From contig VTPC01000391.1 in the NCBI GenBank assembly GCA_011009095.1, positions 38,993 through 102,992 on the forward strand: a stretch of 64,000 bases of DNA. Direction: 5' to 3'. The stretch comes from Ignelater luminosus (taxonomy: Eukaryota > Arthropoda > Insecta > Coleoptera > Elateridae). Shown piece after piece: positions 34,771 to 46,887 of this stretch; the first letter of the stretch is position 1; each line of letters starts with the position of its first letter. The notes under the pieces are model-generated. The model made no database searches. It worked only from the letters and a program-made list of their open reading frames with translations, and was not told the DNA's origin. A program made the translations under genes and the position numbers.

Positions 34771-37500
34771 TACAGAAAATAACAAGCGTCTAATTCAATT
34801 TCTATTTGTTTTGTGTATTTAAAATATCAAATTTTTTTCTTTCGCCGACTAGGCAGCCGGTCTACGAGATACATCAGCGGACAAGTTTTTGTCGCAACAT
34901 CCTTGCATTTTCACTCTTAAGTTGATTTTTAATGCAACTTTGTTAAAATGTGCACTAGCAACCGTAGGTTTTTACTACAAAGTTCAAGAAAAAAGAGCAT
35001 ATCATTTAGTTATTTGTCAATACCAAATATGTGTTACGACTCGGATACAAAATTCGCACAATTGCCGAAATAAATTAACAACCTGAGTCTGAGCAAAGAT
35101 AAGTACTCAGAAGCCAAAAACAGTCATTATTTCAGCTATGTAGAAATTGCTTTTGAGCATTCTGCAAATTTTTATATTACATATACCTATGCTCTAATTT
35201 GACTAGTTTTGTCCTTTTCTTTTTAAGATCAGCCAAAGCCATTATTTTAATTGGATTCTAATCATGACATAATTTACTTACAAAGTATGGACGGGCCAAT
35301 GTGATTTGATTAAGTTTCTGTTCAAAAGAAACTTTTGCCTTCAAAGTAATTACCTACTTAAGACTATTTTCAGTAATTTATTATTTACTTTGTGATATCC
35401 AGGTTTAAATTTTAAATTTCGCGCGTTAGAAAAAAAAATAGGTTACCATCACTGCATCTTAGAAATGTTTGGAAAGGTTGGCGATAGGAAGGGATGCTGG
35501 GGGTTGGGGAAGAAACAGGGTCTCTCTTGAGTTGTGGCTACCAAAGGGGTGAGATGGACCGGGGGAGCTCTCTTGAGTGGTGTTTTCCAAAGGGGTGAGA
35601 TGGACCGGGAGACTGAAAAATTACTTTCCTGTTGATGTAAAATACATTTTTGATTTTTATAGAAAAATACCATTTTAAAGGTGAAGTGAACTCAATTACC
35701 TATTTTGATTTTTGTTTTATGTTTGTGATTATGCTGAGGTAGACGAGATTTAAACAGATATTAAAAATTACTTGTAAGAAACCACGTGGCTTTCTTTGTG
35801 TTTATGTAACAAGCATGCATCTCATGTAAGGACCTTTAATGTTTATTCAACTGTTTTATGTGTTATAAATGCAGGCATTTTGAATGTTTTTAATATCAGA
35901 TTTCACTAAAGATATTTTTCTGTGTTACAATAATTGTGGAACGAAATTAAGAAAGCTTTTGTATTGTATGCATTTATCTTGTGATCACAGATAAAGTTGA
36001 AAGAATAATGGAATTTAGTTTGAAATTCAGATGTTTTAAATATTACAAAACAACATACAAGACGATTAGATTTATTTTCATACACTAGCATTTGTTAACA
36101 TGGATGTTCTGATACTCAACTGTGACATGTGGGCATCCGTAAATATTATAAAATGCACATAAATTTAATGGTCGATGGCTCTCTTTATTAAAGTGTGAAC
36201 TGCCTTGGTGTTATCTTAACATTTTCATCCGTGGTGGCAGTCTACATTCTCCATTGTTTTGTGTGTTTATTTGTTATAAATGTTTTCTCTTGCAGCATTC
36301 TCCACCATTGGGCAGCAGTTATTATTATGTACTATTTGTGGCACGAAGCACTATCTTAATAGTTCCGTGCTTTTGTTTATATATTTATTGCGGGGAATGA
36401 TAGACTGTTCACAATTTTTGGCTACGGCCGGAGGCTAAGGAGCTATTTTAATAGAGTACGGTCTCTTCCTTTTGTCTTTGCTAACATACTCTTCAGTTTT
36501 GTTTGATGATGAATGCTATAAGTACATATCCGAGTAATGGAGAGAGCAGGACTAGTTTAATTTATGTTGCAACAAGTGAATTTGAAATGTGCATTATGTT
36601 GTGTGTTCCGAACATTCAGTTTATCATTTGTTTATCTCTGAATTTCACCAAGTTCTTATGCAATGAACTTATGCCAACTTATCGCTTATTATGTGTTTTG
36701 TCTTATTTATAATTATTTTTTGCTAAGTATTATTGGTTATGTTGGTACCATATTATTGCTTGTTTTTATTTTGCATTTATTTATTTTATTGAATATCGCT
36801 GTGTCTTGTTGGTTTCAAGTTGGAACCGTTTATTTATATATTTTGTGCATTAAAACTTGTATTGTTTTGTTTAAAAGAATCTTCGGAGGTTTCTTGCTGG
36901 TTCTTCCTCCGAACTGATACCTGAACCAGTGTAAAAGTTTATTCGGTCTTCACAACGGAATTTAGCATTCAATATACAACGTTCTATTTTAACCATAATC
37001 TGTGTTTTATTTGATTTCCTGTCTTCCCCACTATCGTTAGTAACCAGTGTATCTAGTTTTAGGGAATTTTAGAAACACAACGTAGGGTAGGTAAATTGGT
37101 TTGACGATCACGATTGGCCACATTGATTCTGGGGTTAGCTTTCTGTTAGATTTGGGAGGGAAATTTAAATATTTGTCAGGACCTGGGGCTTGGGATACTA
37201 CAACTTATTTTTTAAAAATTTAAAATGTAAGCAACTTCAATGTGTTTGCTACTTCATTCATATTTTCAAAAATACCTTGTATAAATTCTTATTTTTTTAG
37301 CACCTTTTCCTACAAGTCTTGTTCTATTATAGAAAAAAGATATTCTATAATGCAAAGTTAAACTGATCTTCATTGTTCTTTATAATTGCAATACAAATTC
37401 CAAAATTATTTAAATTCATTTACTACTCATTTACAATATTATAACATAGAAAGTAACAGTGGTTCATATAAATATATAACTGAAGCTATTACAAGATAAT
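34771..37500. other. Interval without recognised gene; includes a short tandem repeat
   Basis: At 35524-35611 a 44-bp unit is repeated twice, each copy containing CCAAAGGGGTGAGATGGACC. From 36120 to 37000 the plus strand is T- and GT-rich with an 84-codon hydrophobic ORF (36663-36917), which could be part of an untranslated RNA or an LTR but shows no diagnostic motif. It ends next to the 3' end of the CYTH gene. Confidence 0.35.
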
Positions 37501-38147
37501 TTACTTATTTAACATATCTCGATAGGCACCAGCTAATAAATCATCCTTTTCGACATCAAGTTTTTCCATTAAAGAATGTGCAACCATTTCACCCTCTTCT
37601 GAACTTTGGTCAGGTTTTAAACAAACCTAAAACATAAAATACCATTTAATGAAAAATATTTTACAAATCTGTATATTACTTCTAATTCCATAAAATCTCC
37701 CAAGCCTTCTACTTGATCAACATGAATACGAGTTTGTTCTACCAAGAACAACTGTCGGACTTTTTTAACTATACCAGTTGTACCCAAAGCACGACTTAAA
37801 ACCGCATTCAGTCCTTCAACTTCGCCAGATTTGATGGAACACTTTTCATAAGAGGAAGTTTTAGGCCCTTCAGAATCAGGTCTTTCGTAATAAATTAATT
37901 CTGCATTACCATCCTAAAATTTAAATTATTAATCAACCGCGAATTTTTGACTAGATCGCCATTGGTAAACAATGCGATTTTCAAATTATTTAACCTCAAA
38001 CTTTCGTAATTTTAATCTTCCTTGTTGAACTTTATAAAATGTATCATTTTGTGGAATTATTGTACCTTCGGAATTACTAATTTTTTTGGCTCTGCTTATT
38101 AAATCTGCTAAATTGCGAACTTTAGCTTTAATTTCTACGTTCCTCAT
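37501..38147 (-). CDS. CYTH-domain protein (class IV adenylyl cyclase/thiamine-triphosphatase-like)
   Basis: A three-exon gene read from 38147 down: exons 38147-37995, 37913-37680 and 37626-37501. Donors are GTTAAA and GTAATA, acceptors TTTTAG and TTTTAG, and all junctions are in phase 0. The product is 170 aa. It starts MRNVEIKAKVRN, the CYTH signature strand near the N-terminus (usual form ExExK, here EIKAK as in many animal CyaB-like proteins). GRLKLRKFE, ELIYYERPDSEGPK, LVEQTRIHVDQVEGLGDF and MELEV follow, all conserved in this family and forming the triphosphate-binding tunnel of acidic and basic residues. It is full length for the family and has no signal peptide, so it should be cytosolic. 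Likely it binds or hydrolyses a triphosphate with Mg2+; the exact substrate cannot be told. The start agrees with the family N-terminus. Confidence 0.9.
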
Positions 38148-38510
38148 GTTAACGGTTTATTGCGTTTATAATCAATTTAAATACTGATTGTGTTTCAATA
38201 TACCCAGAAGTGAATTTAGTATCTTCAATTGTTGATATTTTACTTTTATATTATAATTTTAAATATGGCTTCTGAAAACATCCACATTTTTAGGGGCATG
38301 TGGAATATCGACTTAAATGGAAAAAGCAGAATTGTTACGCAGCTAGATTTAGAAATTACACGGGCTCTAGCTGTAGTGTACAAAATTTTATTATTTTCCC
38401 GGTGTTGTAAATAGAATTTTGATTTGTCAAAGATGCACGTCAAACCGCGTCAAATATTCTAACCTAATTTTACATACTAATAAATGCACGAGTAATATGT
38501 AATAATAAAA
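38148..38510. promoter_or_regulatory. Shared intergenic region of a divergent gene pair
   Basis: Only 363 bp separate the start codons of the minus-strand CYTH gene and the plus-strand FASTKD-like gene, so the interval must contain both 5' untranslated regions and probably a bidirectional promoter. A small plus-strand ORF (ATG at 38265, MASENIHIFRGMWN..., 50 codons to 38414) starts in good context. It could be an upstream ORF of the FASTKD transcript or chance. No TATA box or initiator could be assigned with confidence. Confidence 0.45.
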
Positions 38511-41500
38511 ATGAATTTTGTTTACAAAACTTCTAGAATAATTGAAAGACTTTATGTTCCACATCATCAAGTGAGGTTCTTCTTGAGTAAAGTGAAAATT
38601 AAGCAGATATTAGTCGAACCATTTAATTATAAAAATGTAACAAACCAATCTATATTACAAAACTCCAATTTTGTAAGCAATCACTGTCGGTTCTTCCATA
38701 ATGATACTTCGATCGAAAATGATATAGATGAAATTGATAACACTGATGAACTTTTACTTTATGATGACATGATAACTCAGCATCAACCAGTGAGAAATAT
38801 TCTCTATCCAGATTCAAAAGATCCGTACATTGTTAAACTAAATGAATGTGTATCGATACAAGAGGTTTTGAATTTTATAAACGAAAATTCATCTGAAATG
38901 CAGCATCAGCATATTATTCAAGCAATCTTGGTATTATGGGACTTGCAGAAAATGTTTATTAATGCACATCAAATAAATAATTCTTTTAATGCTGTAACAA
39001 TAAAAGATCATTTATTGCAATTAACAGATCATTCAGAATTTCACAAACTTTTAGAACTTGTACAAGAAAGGTATAAAGAATTAGATGTAGAATTGCTGAG
39101 TTGTGCTTTATTGTATTTAAATAAAATTGGAATAGATACACAACATGAAGTGTTACAATTATTAATATCACAATTACGTAAGGCGTTGAAGACTGATATT
39201 TCTTTAAGTGCTCTGTCAAGATTTATTGTGACTGTCTCAAATGACCACAATTTGGCTATATATTTTTTGTTGCAAGATTCTATACCATTTATAGTGGAAG
39301 CACTAGGTAAGTTAACTTAAAAGAAAACTGTTTTTTTAAGATAATTGTTAAAAAAATCTTTACAGGAAAATGTGAATCAGCTGAGAATTTAAAATTAATA
39401 ACGATTTGCTTGAATCATCTACATTATATAGTTGGCACTAATTTACTACAACAGTATCAAGATAAAGTTATAGAGCTAATGGAAAAAGATGTATTAACTT
39501 CAAAGCACAGCAGAGTAATTCTAAAAATCTTAACATTTCTAAGTCATTCGCGATGGAGTGATAAAAATACAATATTGATGTCAAAGTTGATGATGTTGCT
39601 GAAGAATAATTTACACACTCTTAACGTTTATGACTTTTTTATTGTTTATGAAGTAAGTTAATCTAAGTATGTCTGTTAGATATTTACTATTGCCTAAAAT
39701 TTTAGATAATGTATAAAAATCATGAACCAGGAGATCTTTTAACTGAAATGCAACGTTGTGCATCAAGATTATTGCTTTTGTTGGATGAAGACCAGAATTT
39801 AGCCAGTGAAATAAAATTAAAATTATTATCAAGCCTAGTATGCTTTTCGTCACCAAAACAAAGACCGGAATATGAAAAGACTTTATCTACTTATATTAAA
39901 GATTCTCATTCACTGACATCTCTATTTGATTTATTAAGAATTCTCACATTTGTTAAACCAGACAGCAAGTTATGTGATGAGTTTTGGGATAATGTGTTAG
40001 AAACCGTAGATTCACAGAAAATCTATAGAGACAGTGATAATTTATTGAAATTATCCCAGAGATATATAAATTTCAGTAATGATTTAAATTACAGACATAA
40101 AAGGTTTGAAGAATCCATGTTAAACTGGTTAAAGAAAGAAATGGATAGTGGTACCTTTACTTTAATTCCTTCAAAATGTGCCATTGCTTCTACGTTTATT
40201 TTTAGCTGTGAAAGTGATAAGTTTGTTATTGATAGTATTATGAAAAGAATTACAGACAATTGGGAGCAACTAAATCATGCTGATTGTTTGCATATTAGTA
40301 AAGGTTTAAGAAATATTGAAACCATGAGGAAGTCACTGATGAGTGGCAATCAATTTAATCTTATAAATGTTGCATTAGATAGAGCCATCAATGAAAAACT
40401 TATTTCAATGGGCGAGAGTACAAAAGTGAATTTTTTACTTAAGAGTTGTATTTATAGAAGGAAGTGTAACAAAGAGCTCATCAATAAACTATTAATGCAC
40501 TTCAAACCTGAACACAGATTATCATCAAATTCAATTCGAAATATAATATTTAGTTTACAATCAACTAATGGTTTATTACCTGACATATTAGATAATATTG
40601 CAGATTATGTAATCAGTTATAAGGACAATTTATTAGGGTTTAATGCAGAAAAGGTCGCATATTTATGTTATTACCTTGGATATTTACCAAATAACTCTGA
40701 TCAACTGTTTCAAGTTATTACTGATATAATACTTCGGTAAGTATCACACTTACCTTATACTAATATATGTATGTCACTTCATATCTCTTCATTCTTTTAG
40801 TTTTGTTGTTGATCTGCTTAAAATTCTAACCCTAAAATTTGTTAAATTTTTTAAATAAAAATGTGAAATATACCACTAAAAATATTAGAGAAGTGGCTTT
40901 TAGCCTCATGGATGCCAAAAGGTAAACACTCAATGGGTGTTTTCACCCTATCAGAAATATTGATATTTCTAAAAGGGTTCCATAATTAATGACCCCTAAA
41001 GGGTGTCTTGGATGTTTTTTTTGGGTGTTATTAATTATTTGAGTTTTTCAAATTTACCAGTATAATTTTGACTCCTAACCCTACTTTCATCGAAACGTAC
41101 ATGTTTTTCACTTGTTTCTTTGTTATTGTTTTTTGAGACATTTATCAAAATTGAACCGGGTCTGTGTCTATTTCTAGGGATCAAGAAAGGATTAGTGGAT
41201 TATCTTACATACAAGCAGCCCTTTCTCTGTGTTTCTTTTACAAATTACCAGAATCATTCATTAAGAATATATTCAACGTTACTTTCCTCGAAAAATTAGA
41301 TGCAGAACTGGCTACATGTTATTTTAAGGTGATTAAAACAAAATAGGTTGATTTTCATTTTCGTAAAATTAAAAATAATTCTTATTTTCAGGATGTCTAT
41401 CCCATTCGTGTCAGAAACAATATGATGCAATTAAATAGAGCTGTCTGCTTAGATTATCCTCAATCAAATGTTCCTTGGTTTCATCAGAAATATATTCAAC

Positions 41501-42059
41501 AATCACAAAGTAAAGGTTTGCATACTTCACATGTTTCTTTGATATACTGTAATTCTAAGAGAAAGATTTGTAGCTCCCAAATGGGAACGAATATCAGAAA
41601 TACATGCTAAATTCAAATCATACATACTAAAAGTTATAGAAGATCCTACGTATTTAACAGAAAATGCTACTACTGCATATGGTTACCATATAGATCTGTT
41701 ATTGAATTTAGATAGTAATGGCCAGTTATTAAAACCAAATGAAGATAACGAGAATGGAAATAGGTATAAATGATAATTTTCTACTAATAAGTAGTTTTAT
41801 TCCTATTTTTGATCATTTTAGAGTTGCTATCTTATTATTAAAACCAAGTGCATATACAAGAATAAATGTTCAATTGAAAGGAAAATATCAGTTGAAGAAA
41901 AGACACTTAGAAATCTTAGGGTACAGAGTGTTGCCTATAAATGTAAGTGAATGGGATTCATTAATCTACGGTGAACAAAAAGTAGAATATATTAATAAAT
42001 TAATATGGCCTGATGATGATGGCATTGCTAGTCGATCGTATTCTTATATTGAAAGATGA
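38511..42059 (+). CDS. FASTKD-family mitochondrial RNA protein with C-terminal RAP domain
   Basis: Seven exons fit one frame: 38511-39306, 39366-39652, 39706-40736, 41178-41328, 41392-41515, 41562-41763 and 41822-42059, giving 942 aa. Introns are GT-AG (for example GTAAGT after 39306 and 40736). The fifth, 41516-41561, would be only 46 bp. The N-terminus (MNFVYKTSRIIERLY...) is basic and free of acidic residues for about 10 residues, fitting a mitochondrial targeting peptide. The middle is helical repeat-like. VPWFHQKYIQ (exon 5) and YGYHIDLLLNLDSNGQ (exon 6) match the FAST_2 region. Exon 7 is a RAP domain (about residues 865-925), with VAILLLKPSAY, KGKYQLKKRHLEILGYRVL and EWDSL. The family acts in mitochondrial mRNA processing and stability. 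Which FASTKD subgroup is not decided; it is longer than most. It is divergent from the CYTH gene. Confidence 0.85.
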
Positions 42060-42076
42060 TAAATGTTTATTTGTTT

Positions 42077-42082
42077 AATAAA
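42077..42082 (+). terminator. Polyadenylation signal of the FASTKD-like gene
   Basis: AATAAA lies 18 bp after the stop codon (42057-42059), in T-rich sequence, and implies a very short 3' untranslated region. Confidence 0.7.
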
Positions 42083-44039
42083 ATATTGAAATTAGTTGTT
42101 GTTTTATTTACCTATTACATTCTTCTATTTGTAGAAAGTTAAAACAAGATTTTTAACATATTGTATATATGTAACTATTATGAAGAACTAATGAAACCTA
42201 AATAAACTATGATGACTATGCTTTGTCTCAAATTATTTTCTTTTATCTGTTGTTTCCCTAAAATTAAACCACTAATTTAAGAAACTTGTTGCCCGAGTCT
42301 TAATTAATCTCATTCTAGCAGGTGCAATAAATAACTTGCTTTAAAAAGCATTTCTTATGTTGGAAGATCCCATCTGACTTAGCGGACCATCTCCAAAATT
42401 TTATTACTAGAATTTCAATACCAAATAATTGTATAGTTAGGTGTTTTCTCAAGATTGTATAACAATTTCAATAGCATAGTTTCAAAAAAATATTAATTTA
42501 TAGCATAAAAAATCAAAATAACGCTATTATGTTTACATCATTAGAAACGTGACAAGAGCTATCCAAAATAATTTTCAATTGTTTTTCCGCCTATTTAAAA
42601 AAATGAGGTTGATGATGGTTACTCGACTCCTAAACGTTGTACAAAGGTTTTGTTAGCGTATTTTAATAGAGAACAAAAAGTGGCAATGGAAAAGTGTTTT
42701 TAGTTTTCCGATATCTCTTCAAATAAATGAAAGAAAAAATAACAATGAAAATCAAAAAATCAACTTTGTTTTAAATAACTCTGAAACTATCCAAGAAATC
42801 TAAATTTTACAAACGCCAACAAAAAGGTCCTATAAATAGCCAAGTTTCATCCCATTTAATCAATCCTGTGTCTGTTACCGTTTCCAAGATCCCCCCATAC
42901 CATGCATCCTTATCTTGGACACACTGTATACATTTAATTCATGTGCTTCTTTCAAATCTAAACCATCCTCCATTTAATGAATTTAACAAAATAAAATAGA
43001 AAGTTCCATGTTCTACACCTCCAGTGAATAAGAGATCCTTCCAGACTTTTACTTTTCCTAAAACACATTATAATAAAAAAAACTTGCTGTAACCAATTTT
43101 AATAATCTGTTGCTTTTAGGTATCTTTACTAACCCACCAGCTGAAGAGCCGGGTTTGCGGGGCAACTGCCCAAGGCCCCGCGCCTTGAAAGAAAAATATT
43201 TAATTCTTTGTATCTATATTTTCAGAACAAATAAAATTTCAAATTTTTTCTAAACATTTAAAATAAACAAAGACTATGTCCGAAAAAGCAGTGTGTTTCT
43301 TCTTTTTTTATTTTAAGGGCCCCGCAAAATTTCTAGCAGGCCCTGAGCATGTACATTTTGATGATATTTTAACTGTTACTAATTTATTAATAATAAATGA
43401 ATAAACTGCAAACGTGTTTTTTTAAATAACAACATCCACTTAGATCGTCAGGTTCCATTAACGTTGGTATATTGTCGGTTGTTTGCTCAAACGCTTTAAA
43501 TGTTACATGTCCGCTAAACTTTTACCATATTTGGTCACGTGACTTTATCGTTAACGGGATGTTTAACGTGAATTTGCTCAAACTCGATTCTCATCTACGC
43601 CGTAGATAACCGATATGGCGTAAAATTGGGTGGTAGAAAGACAGAGAACCTCAAGCAGAAGAACGCGCAGCAATGACCTGATGTTGATGTGAATAATGAT
43701 AACTTGAACATAGCAGGTATGAAACAATCACCGTGGTGATGTTGGTGTAGTTGTTACGTGAGAGGTGAGACCGCTCGTCTGTTCAGGTATTGATAGTTCG
43801 AAACGTAATAGTTGTGAGAAATTAAAAGCCGGCGACAACGCGAACCAGTGGTGGAACTTGATTTGTAAAATAGTAACTTAATAACAGAGGAGAAAGGAGT
43901 GATGGTGGCTTCAACAAAAGATGTCTTTTCAAAAGTTGATGATGGTCTCTCTAAAAAAACCACAGACACTGACCTTGCCACTATGTGAATTGCTATGTTT
44001 GCAGAGGAGGGAACTTTTGGTGGCAGATTATAACGCCGT
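42083..44039. other. Interval with a small GC-rich repeat; no recognised gene
   Basis: At about 43140-43352 a short element has GC-rich ends (GGGGCAACTGCCC, GGCCCCGCGCC, then GGGCCCCGCAAAATTTC and GCAGGCCC) like insect hAT-derived MITEs; no target duplication was found. From about 43560 base composition becomes more GC-rich and runs into the non-LTR remnant. The 98-codon minus-strand ORF at 43754-44050 may be its continuation but shows no motif. Confidence 0.35.
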
Positions 44040-44760
44040 GGGGCTAACAAAGGGCTAATAGGGTGTTTTCGAGGATGTCCTTAACTTCTGGAGTGAAGTG
44101 GGTGTTTCCTAGGTAAATGGTAGGAGAAAATTTGAATTTAAGTTTTACACTTCTTGGCTGAATTTCGGCGGAAGTGTTAAGTATATCAAGTGAGACTTTG
44201 CGGTTTGAGATCGATGGGTCGATGAACATACCAACACTGGAGGAATTCGAGCCGGGCAGCACTGGACCACGGCCAGATCGCACACTTCCTTCGAGAGATG
44301 AAACGATCCAAACGGAGCATCCCCTTACAGATCCGTCTCTCCTTTAGCCGAATGCCTTTTGGTAAGATTTGAGAGTGTAGAAATATGGGTGTCAATACTC
44401 AGTAATTCATAATCGGGCAACTAAACGTTTTGTATGTGTGAATAAACTCAGCATGAACAGCGTTGAGAGACTTGTTCAGCTCCGCACCTCAATGGAGAGT
44501 ATGGTCAAGGTAGATCCCTAGGTACGCGACCGACGGAGAAAAACTGAGGCGGGTGCCCCAAAAAACCCAGGCAAACGTCTTTTTCTTGAAATTTGTGACT
44601 TGCGATTCTGTCTGGATGTCGAGATAGGGTAGCCTGGGTTTTATTGGAATTGGGTGTAATCCGCCACAACCGGAGATAATCCTCCAGCTGAGCGAGTGCT
44701 CGACCGCCGTAGTTGTTGCTGTGACCCAGAGGATAAACTGAGCGGTGCGAGCGTTTGAAA
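44040..44760 (-). pseudogene. Non-LTR retrotransposon reverse transcriptase, thumb region, decayed
   Basis: The minus strand reads LEDYLRLWRITPNSNKTQ (44640-44700), the 'L..W...WRI.pN..KT' block after the RT palm. In a shifted frame comes FSPSVAYLGIYLDHTLH (about 44490-44550), the 'v.YLGi.lD..l.W' block of Jockey/I/CR1-like elements. It continues through AELNKSLNAVHAEFIHTYKTF, in two adjoining blocks, and PIMNY, the 'lyk..irPim.YG' block. The catalytic YADD box was not found upstream. Two ORFs below it (44186-44395 and 44044-44283) appear to be the downstream continuation in different frames. Clade not resolved. Confidence 0.5.
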
Positions 44761-45281
44761 CACAGTGAAGAGTATATTAGGGAAACATTGCATTGATAGA
44801 TAAAAACAATTATCTAGACCTAGACGGTTCTCAGCGTTGTTGATCCACCACTTGTTGTGGGTATAGGGTTTTATAAACTTTAATCGAGTTTAGCTGTTTA
44901 ACTTGAATATTGTCTTGATTTCTGTGATTGTGTCTTTCATCAGAATATCCATGAAACTCTTATGTGATTTACAGTTTCCGGTTTTTGCTTGCACATTCAC
45001 CATGGTGGCTTTTATATTTTCTCTCAGCGCTTGTTTTTAGGATGCAACTAGTTAGCTTTCAGTTTCTCTTTTAGATCTTTTTTGCTTAGCATAGAACAGT
45101 TATTTTATATCAACAAGTTGTGGAAGAACAACTTTTACTGATCTATGGTTTTTCTAATTTAGTTCCAGCGTCTCTCGTACTTTCTACTTTCTCATGTTGT
45201 TGTTCTGATTTCTACTGTCTTACGCCCTTTCGTCTTGCTTTTTGTCGGTAAGGTATTGTGAAAAGTTTATAATGATTACAG
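44761..45281. other. Short interval, no recognised gene
   Basis: T-rich sequence between the non-LTR remnant and a hAT element; no motif recognised. Confidence 0.35.
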
Positions 45282-45911
45282 CAGAAGCGGATTTAGGTTT
45301 GATTGCGCCCTAGGCCTATTTTGATATGGCGCCCTTTTTGTTTTTTAAAGGTGCATTATATAAAATATACAGGGTGTCCCGTAAATGTCAATAAAGCTTC
45401 AGCTTCTATCAGTGCTTATGGCAAATCTGCAAAAAGAAAATTTCTCCTCAGATTAGTTTTCTTGTACAAGTGGTCAGAAGTTAGCATTTTTAACACTAAA
45501 TAAACAGAAACCAAACAATCGAATCCAAATGAAGTTATTACGAATTCAACAAATGAATCTGTTGAAACAACAATTACTTTTGGTAAAGCACAGAACTGTT
45601 ATATTTCTCTTTTTGAAGAGGCTGTTAAAAATTGAATTCTTACCAAAAAATAGATATGACAAACATACAAGTCTTGGGTGTACTGATAAATCCGATGAAA
45701 CTAGTTGCCAGCAATTCTTTCAGGTTTTGACAATTTTAAGGTCTATTATCACTGAAATAAAATTGATAAATCTTTGATTTCTTGCGATACTTTAGTTCCT
45801 GTATTCGAATACTAAATTTTTATTTGCCTTCAGCAGCGTTGCCAAGTTTAAATTAAATAAATAATATTTTTGAAACTCTCTAAAATCTTTGCATAGAGTC
45901 ATTAGGAAACT

Positions 45912-46736
45912 AGCGTATAGTGATTATAGAAGTAGATCAACTCTTCAAAAATCCTTTGTTCTTTTCAAACGCCGACCGATGACCTTGAAGTAATAGTTGG
46001 TGGTAATAACAATATTTCGAAGAGATGTCGCTACGCTAGTGTCAATGGCGTGTGTAGATTTATTTATGGACATTATGAATTACTAGAAAGGCTACCACTG
46101 CATTTTCTGTTATTAAATTTCATTTTACCAAATTTATATTGGCATTGTATTAAATTAAAGAAGAGGATGGACAAATATCCAAAGAAATCAAATTTATCAC
46201 AATACATTTTAGATACATTATTGTTCTTGTACGCAAAGATCTATCTTCAATGGTTACATTTAAATAAATCAATAAATAAATTGGTTGTGTTTTCATATTT
46301 ATTATTTAGTAATTTATAAAAAAATTTATTTTGTTACATATCTTTCTTATTTACATGTATTATGACAATTATTGTTTTTTTTATCAACAATTACATTAAT
46401 ATTATTTATCTTGTTTTTCAAAGACACATTTAAAATATTTATTTTATTATAACATTATCGTAATTAATCGGAGGTAACAAAACTTTTATTCCTTACCTTT
46501 GTTTACTTTGGGAAATTTTAAGAATGCACAAAAAAACTAAAAGTAACTCAGGTATAGGTCTTGTTTACTTCCACGTGTACGGCACTGATCTAACCTCATT
46601 CGGTCGCTGGCTCGGCGTTCGACCGTCGTGACATCTATTATAGAAACGCGAACCACCCTCCAACCTGCTGGTTTGTTTACGAGCTAGTTTCTCGCTTTTT
46701 AAAGAGTTGTTTTATTTCTATAATCACTATACGCTG
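45912..46736. mobile_element. Internally deleted P-like MITE, relative of the 6795-8769 element
   Basis: An 825-bp element flanked by a perfect 8-bp duplication, AGGAAACT, at 45904-45911 and 46737-46744. Its inverted ends read AGCGTATAGTGATTATAGAA and, on the other strand, CAGCGTATAGTGATTATAGA. Its left 500 bp and right 200 bp align with the 6.8-kb P-like element, including ATTTATTTA-GGACATTATGAATTA and the conserved ATGTCACGACGGTC near the right end. The THAP coding part is absent. Confidence 0.88.
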
Positions 46737-46744
46737 AGGAAACT

Positions 46745-46850
46745 CCAAGAATTTCAAATTTTTATTGTTTCTCAAATTTTGTCGTCTCTCAAATTTTGCG
46801 TCGCTTCAAATTTTGGTGCCCCTCAAATCTTGGCGCCCTAGACCCAGGCC
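46745..46850. repeat. Degenerate tandem repeat of TCAAATTTTG
   Basis: About five units of 16-18 bp, each containing (T)TCAAATTTTG or TCAAATCTTG, occupy the inner right end of the hAT element and run into the GCGCCC terminal block. Such subterminal repeats often serve as hAT transposase binding sites. Confidence 0.6.
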
Positions 46851-46887
46851 TCGTGGGCGTAAGCCTAAATCCAACACTGGATTACAG

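Larger units (their letters stand above)
45282..46879. mobile_element. hAT element, non-coding remnant, host to a nested P-like MITE
   Basis: A 1598-bp insertion with a perfect 8-bp target duplication, GATTACAG, at 45274-45281 and 46880-46887. The left end starts CAGAAGCGGATTTAGG and the right end, inverted, CAGTGTTGGATTTAGGC; both go on to a GCGCCCTAG block. No transposase domain is recognised; ORFs at 45303-45503 and 45529-45777 are unassigned. A TACAGGGTGTCCCGTAAATG fragment at about 45368 may be another insertion. A P-like MITE (45912-46736) is nested inside. Confidence 0.85.

Noticed and set aside
36663-36917. Hydrophobic 84-codon ORF that could be a membrane protein
   Set aside because: T-rich sequence gives Leu/Phe/Ile-rich translation by chance; no start context, homology or splice partners seen.
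36117-37030. Possible solo LTR starting TGTGACATG
   Set aside because: No matching end, target duplication or primer site could be found.
38265-38414. 50-codon ORF (MASENIHIF...) as an independent gene
   Set aside because: Short, no homology recognised, and sits in the 5' region between two divergent genes; described as a possible upstream ORF only.
46050-46319. 89-codon ORF in the P-like MITE
   Set aside because: Falls in a non-coding segment shared with the 6.8-kb element, where the frame is not conserved.
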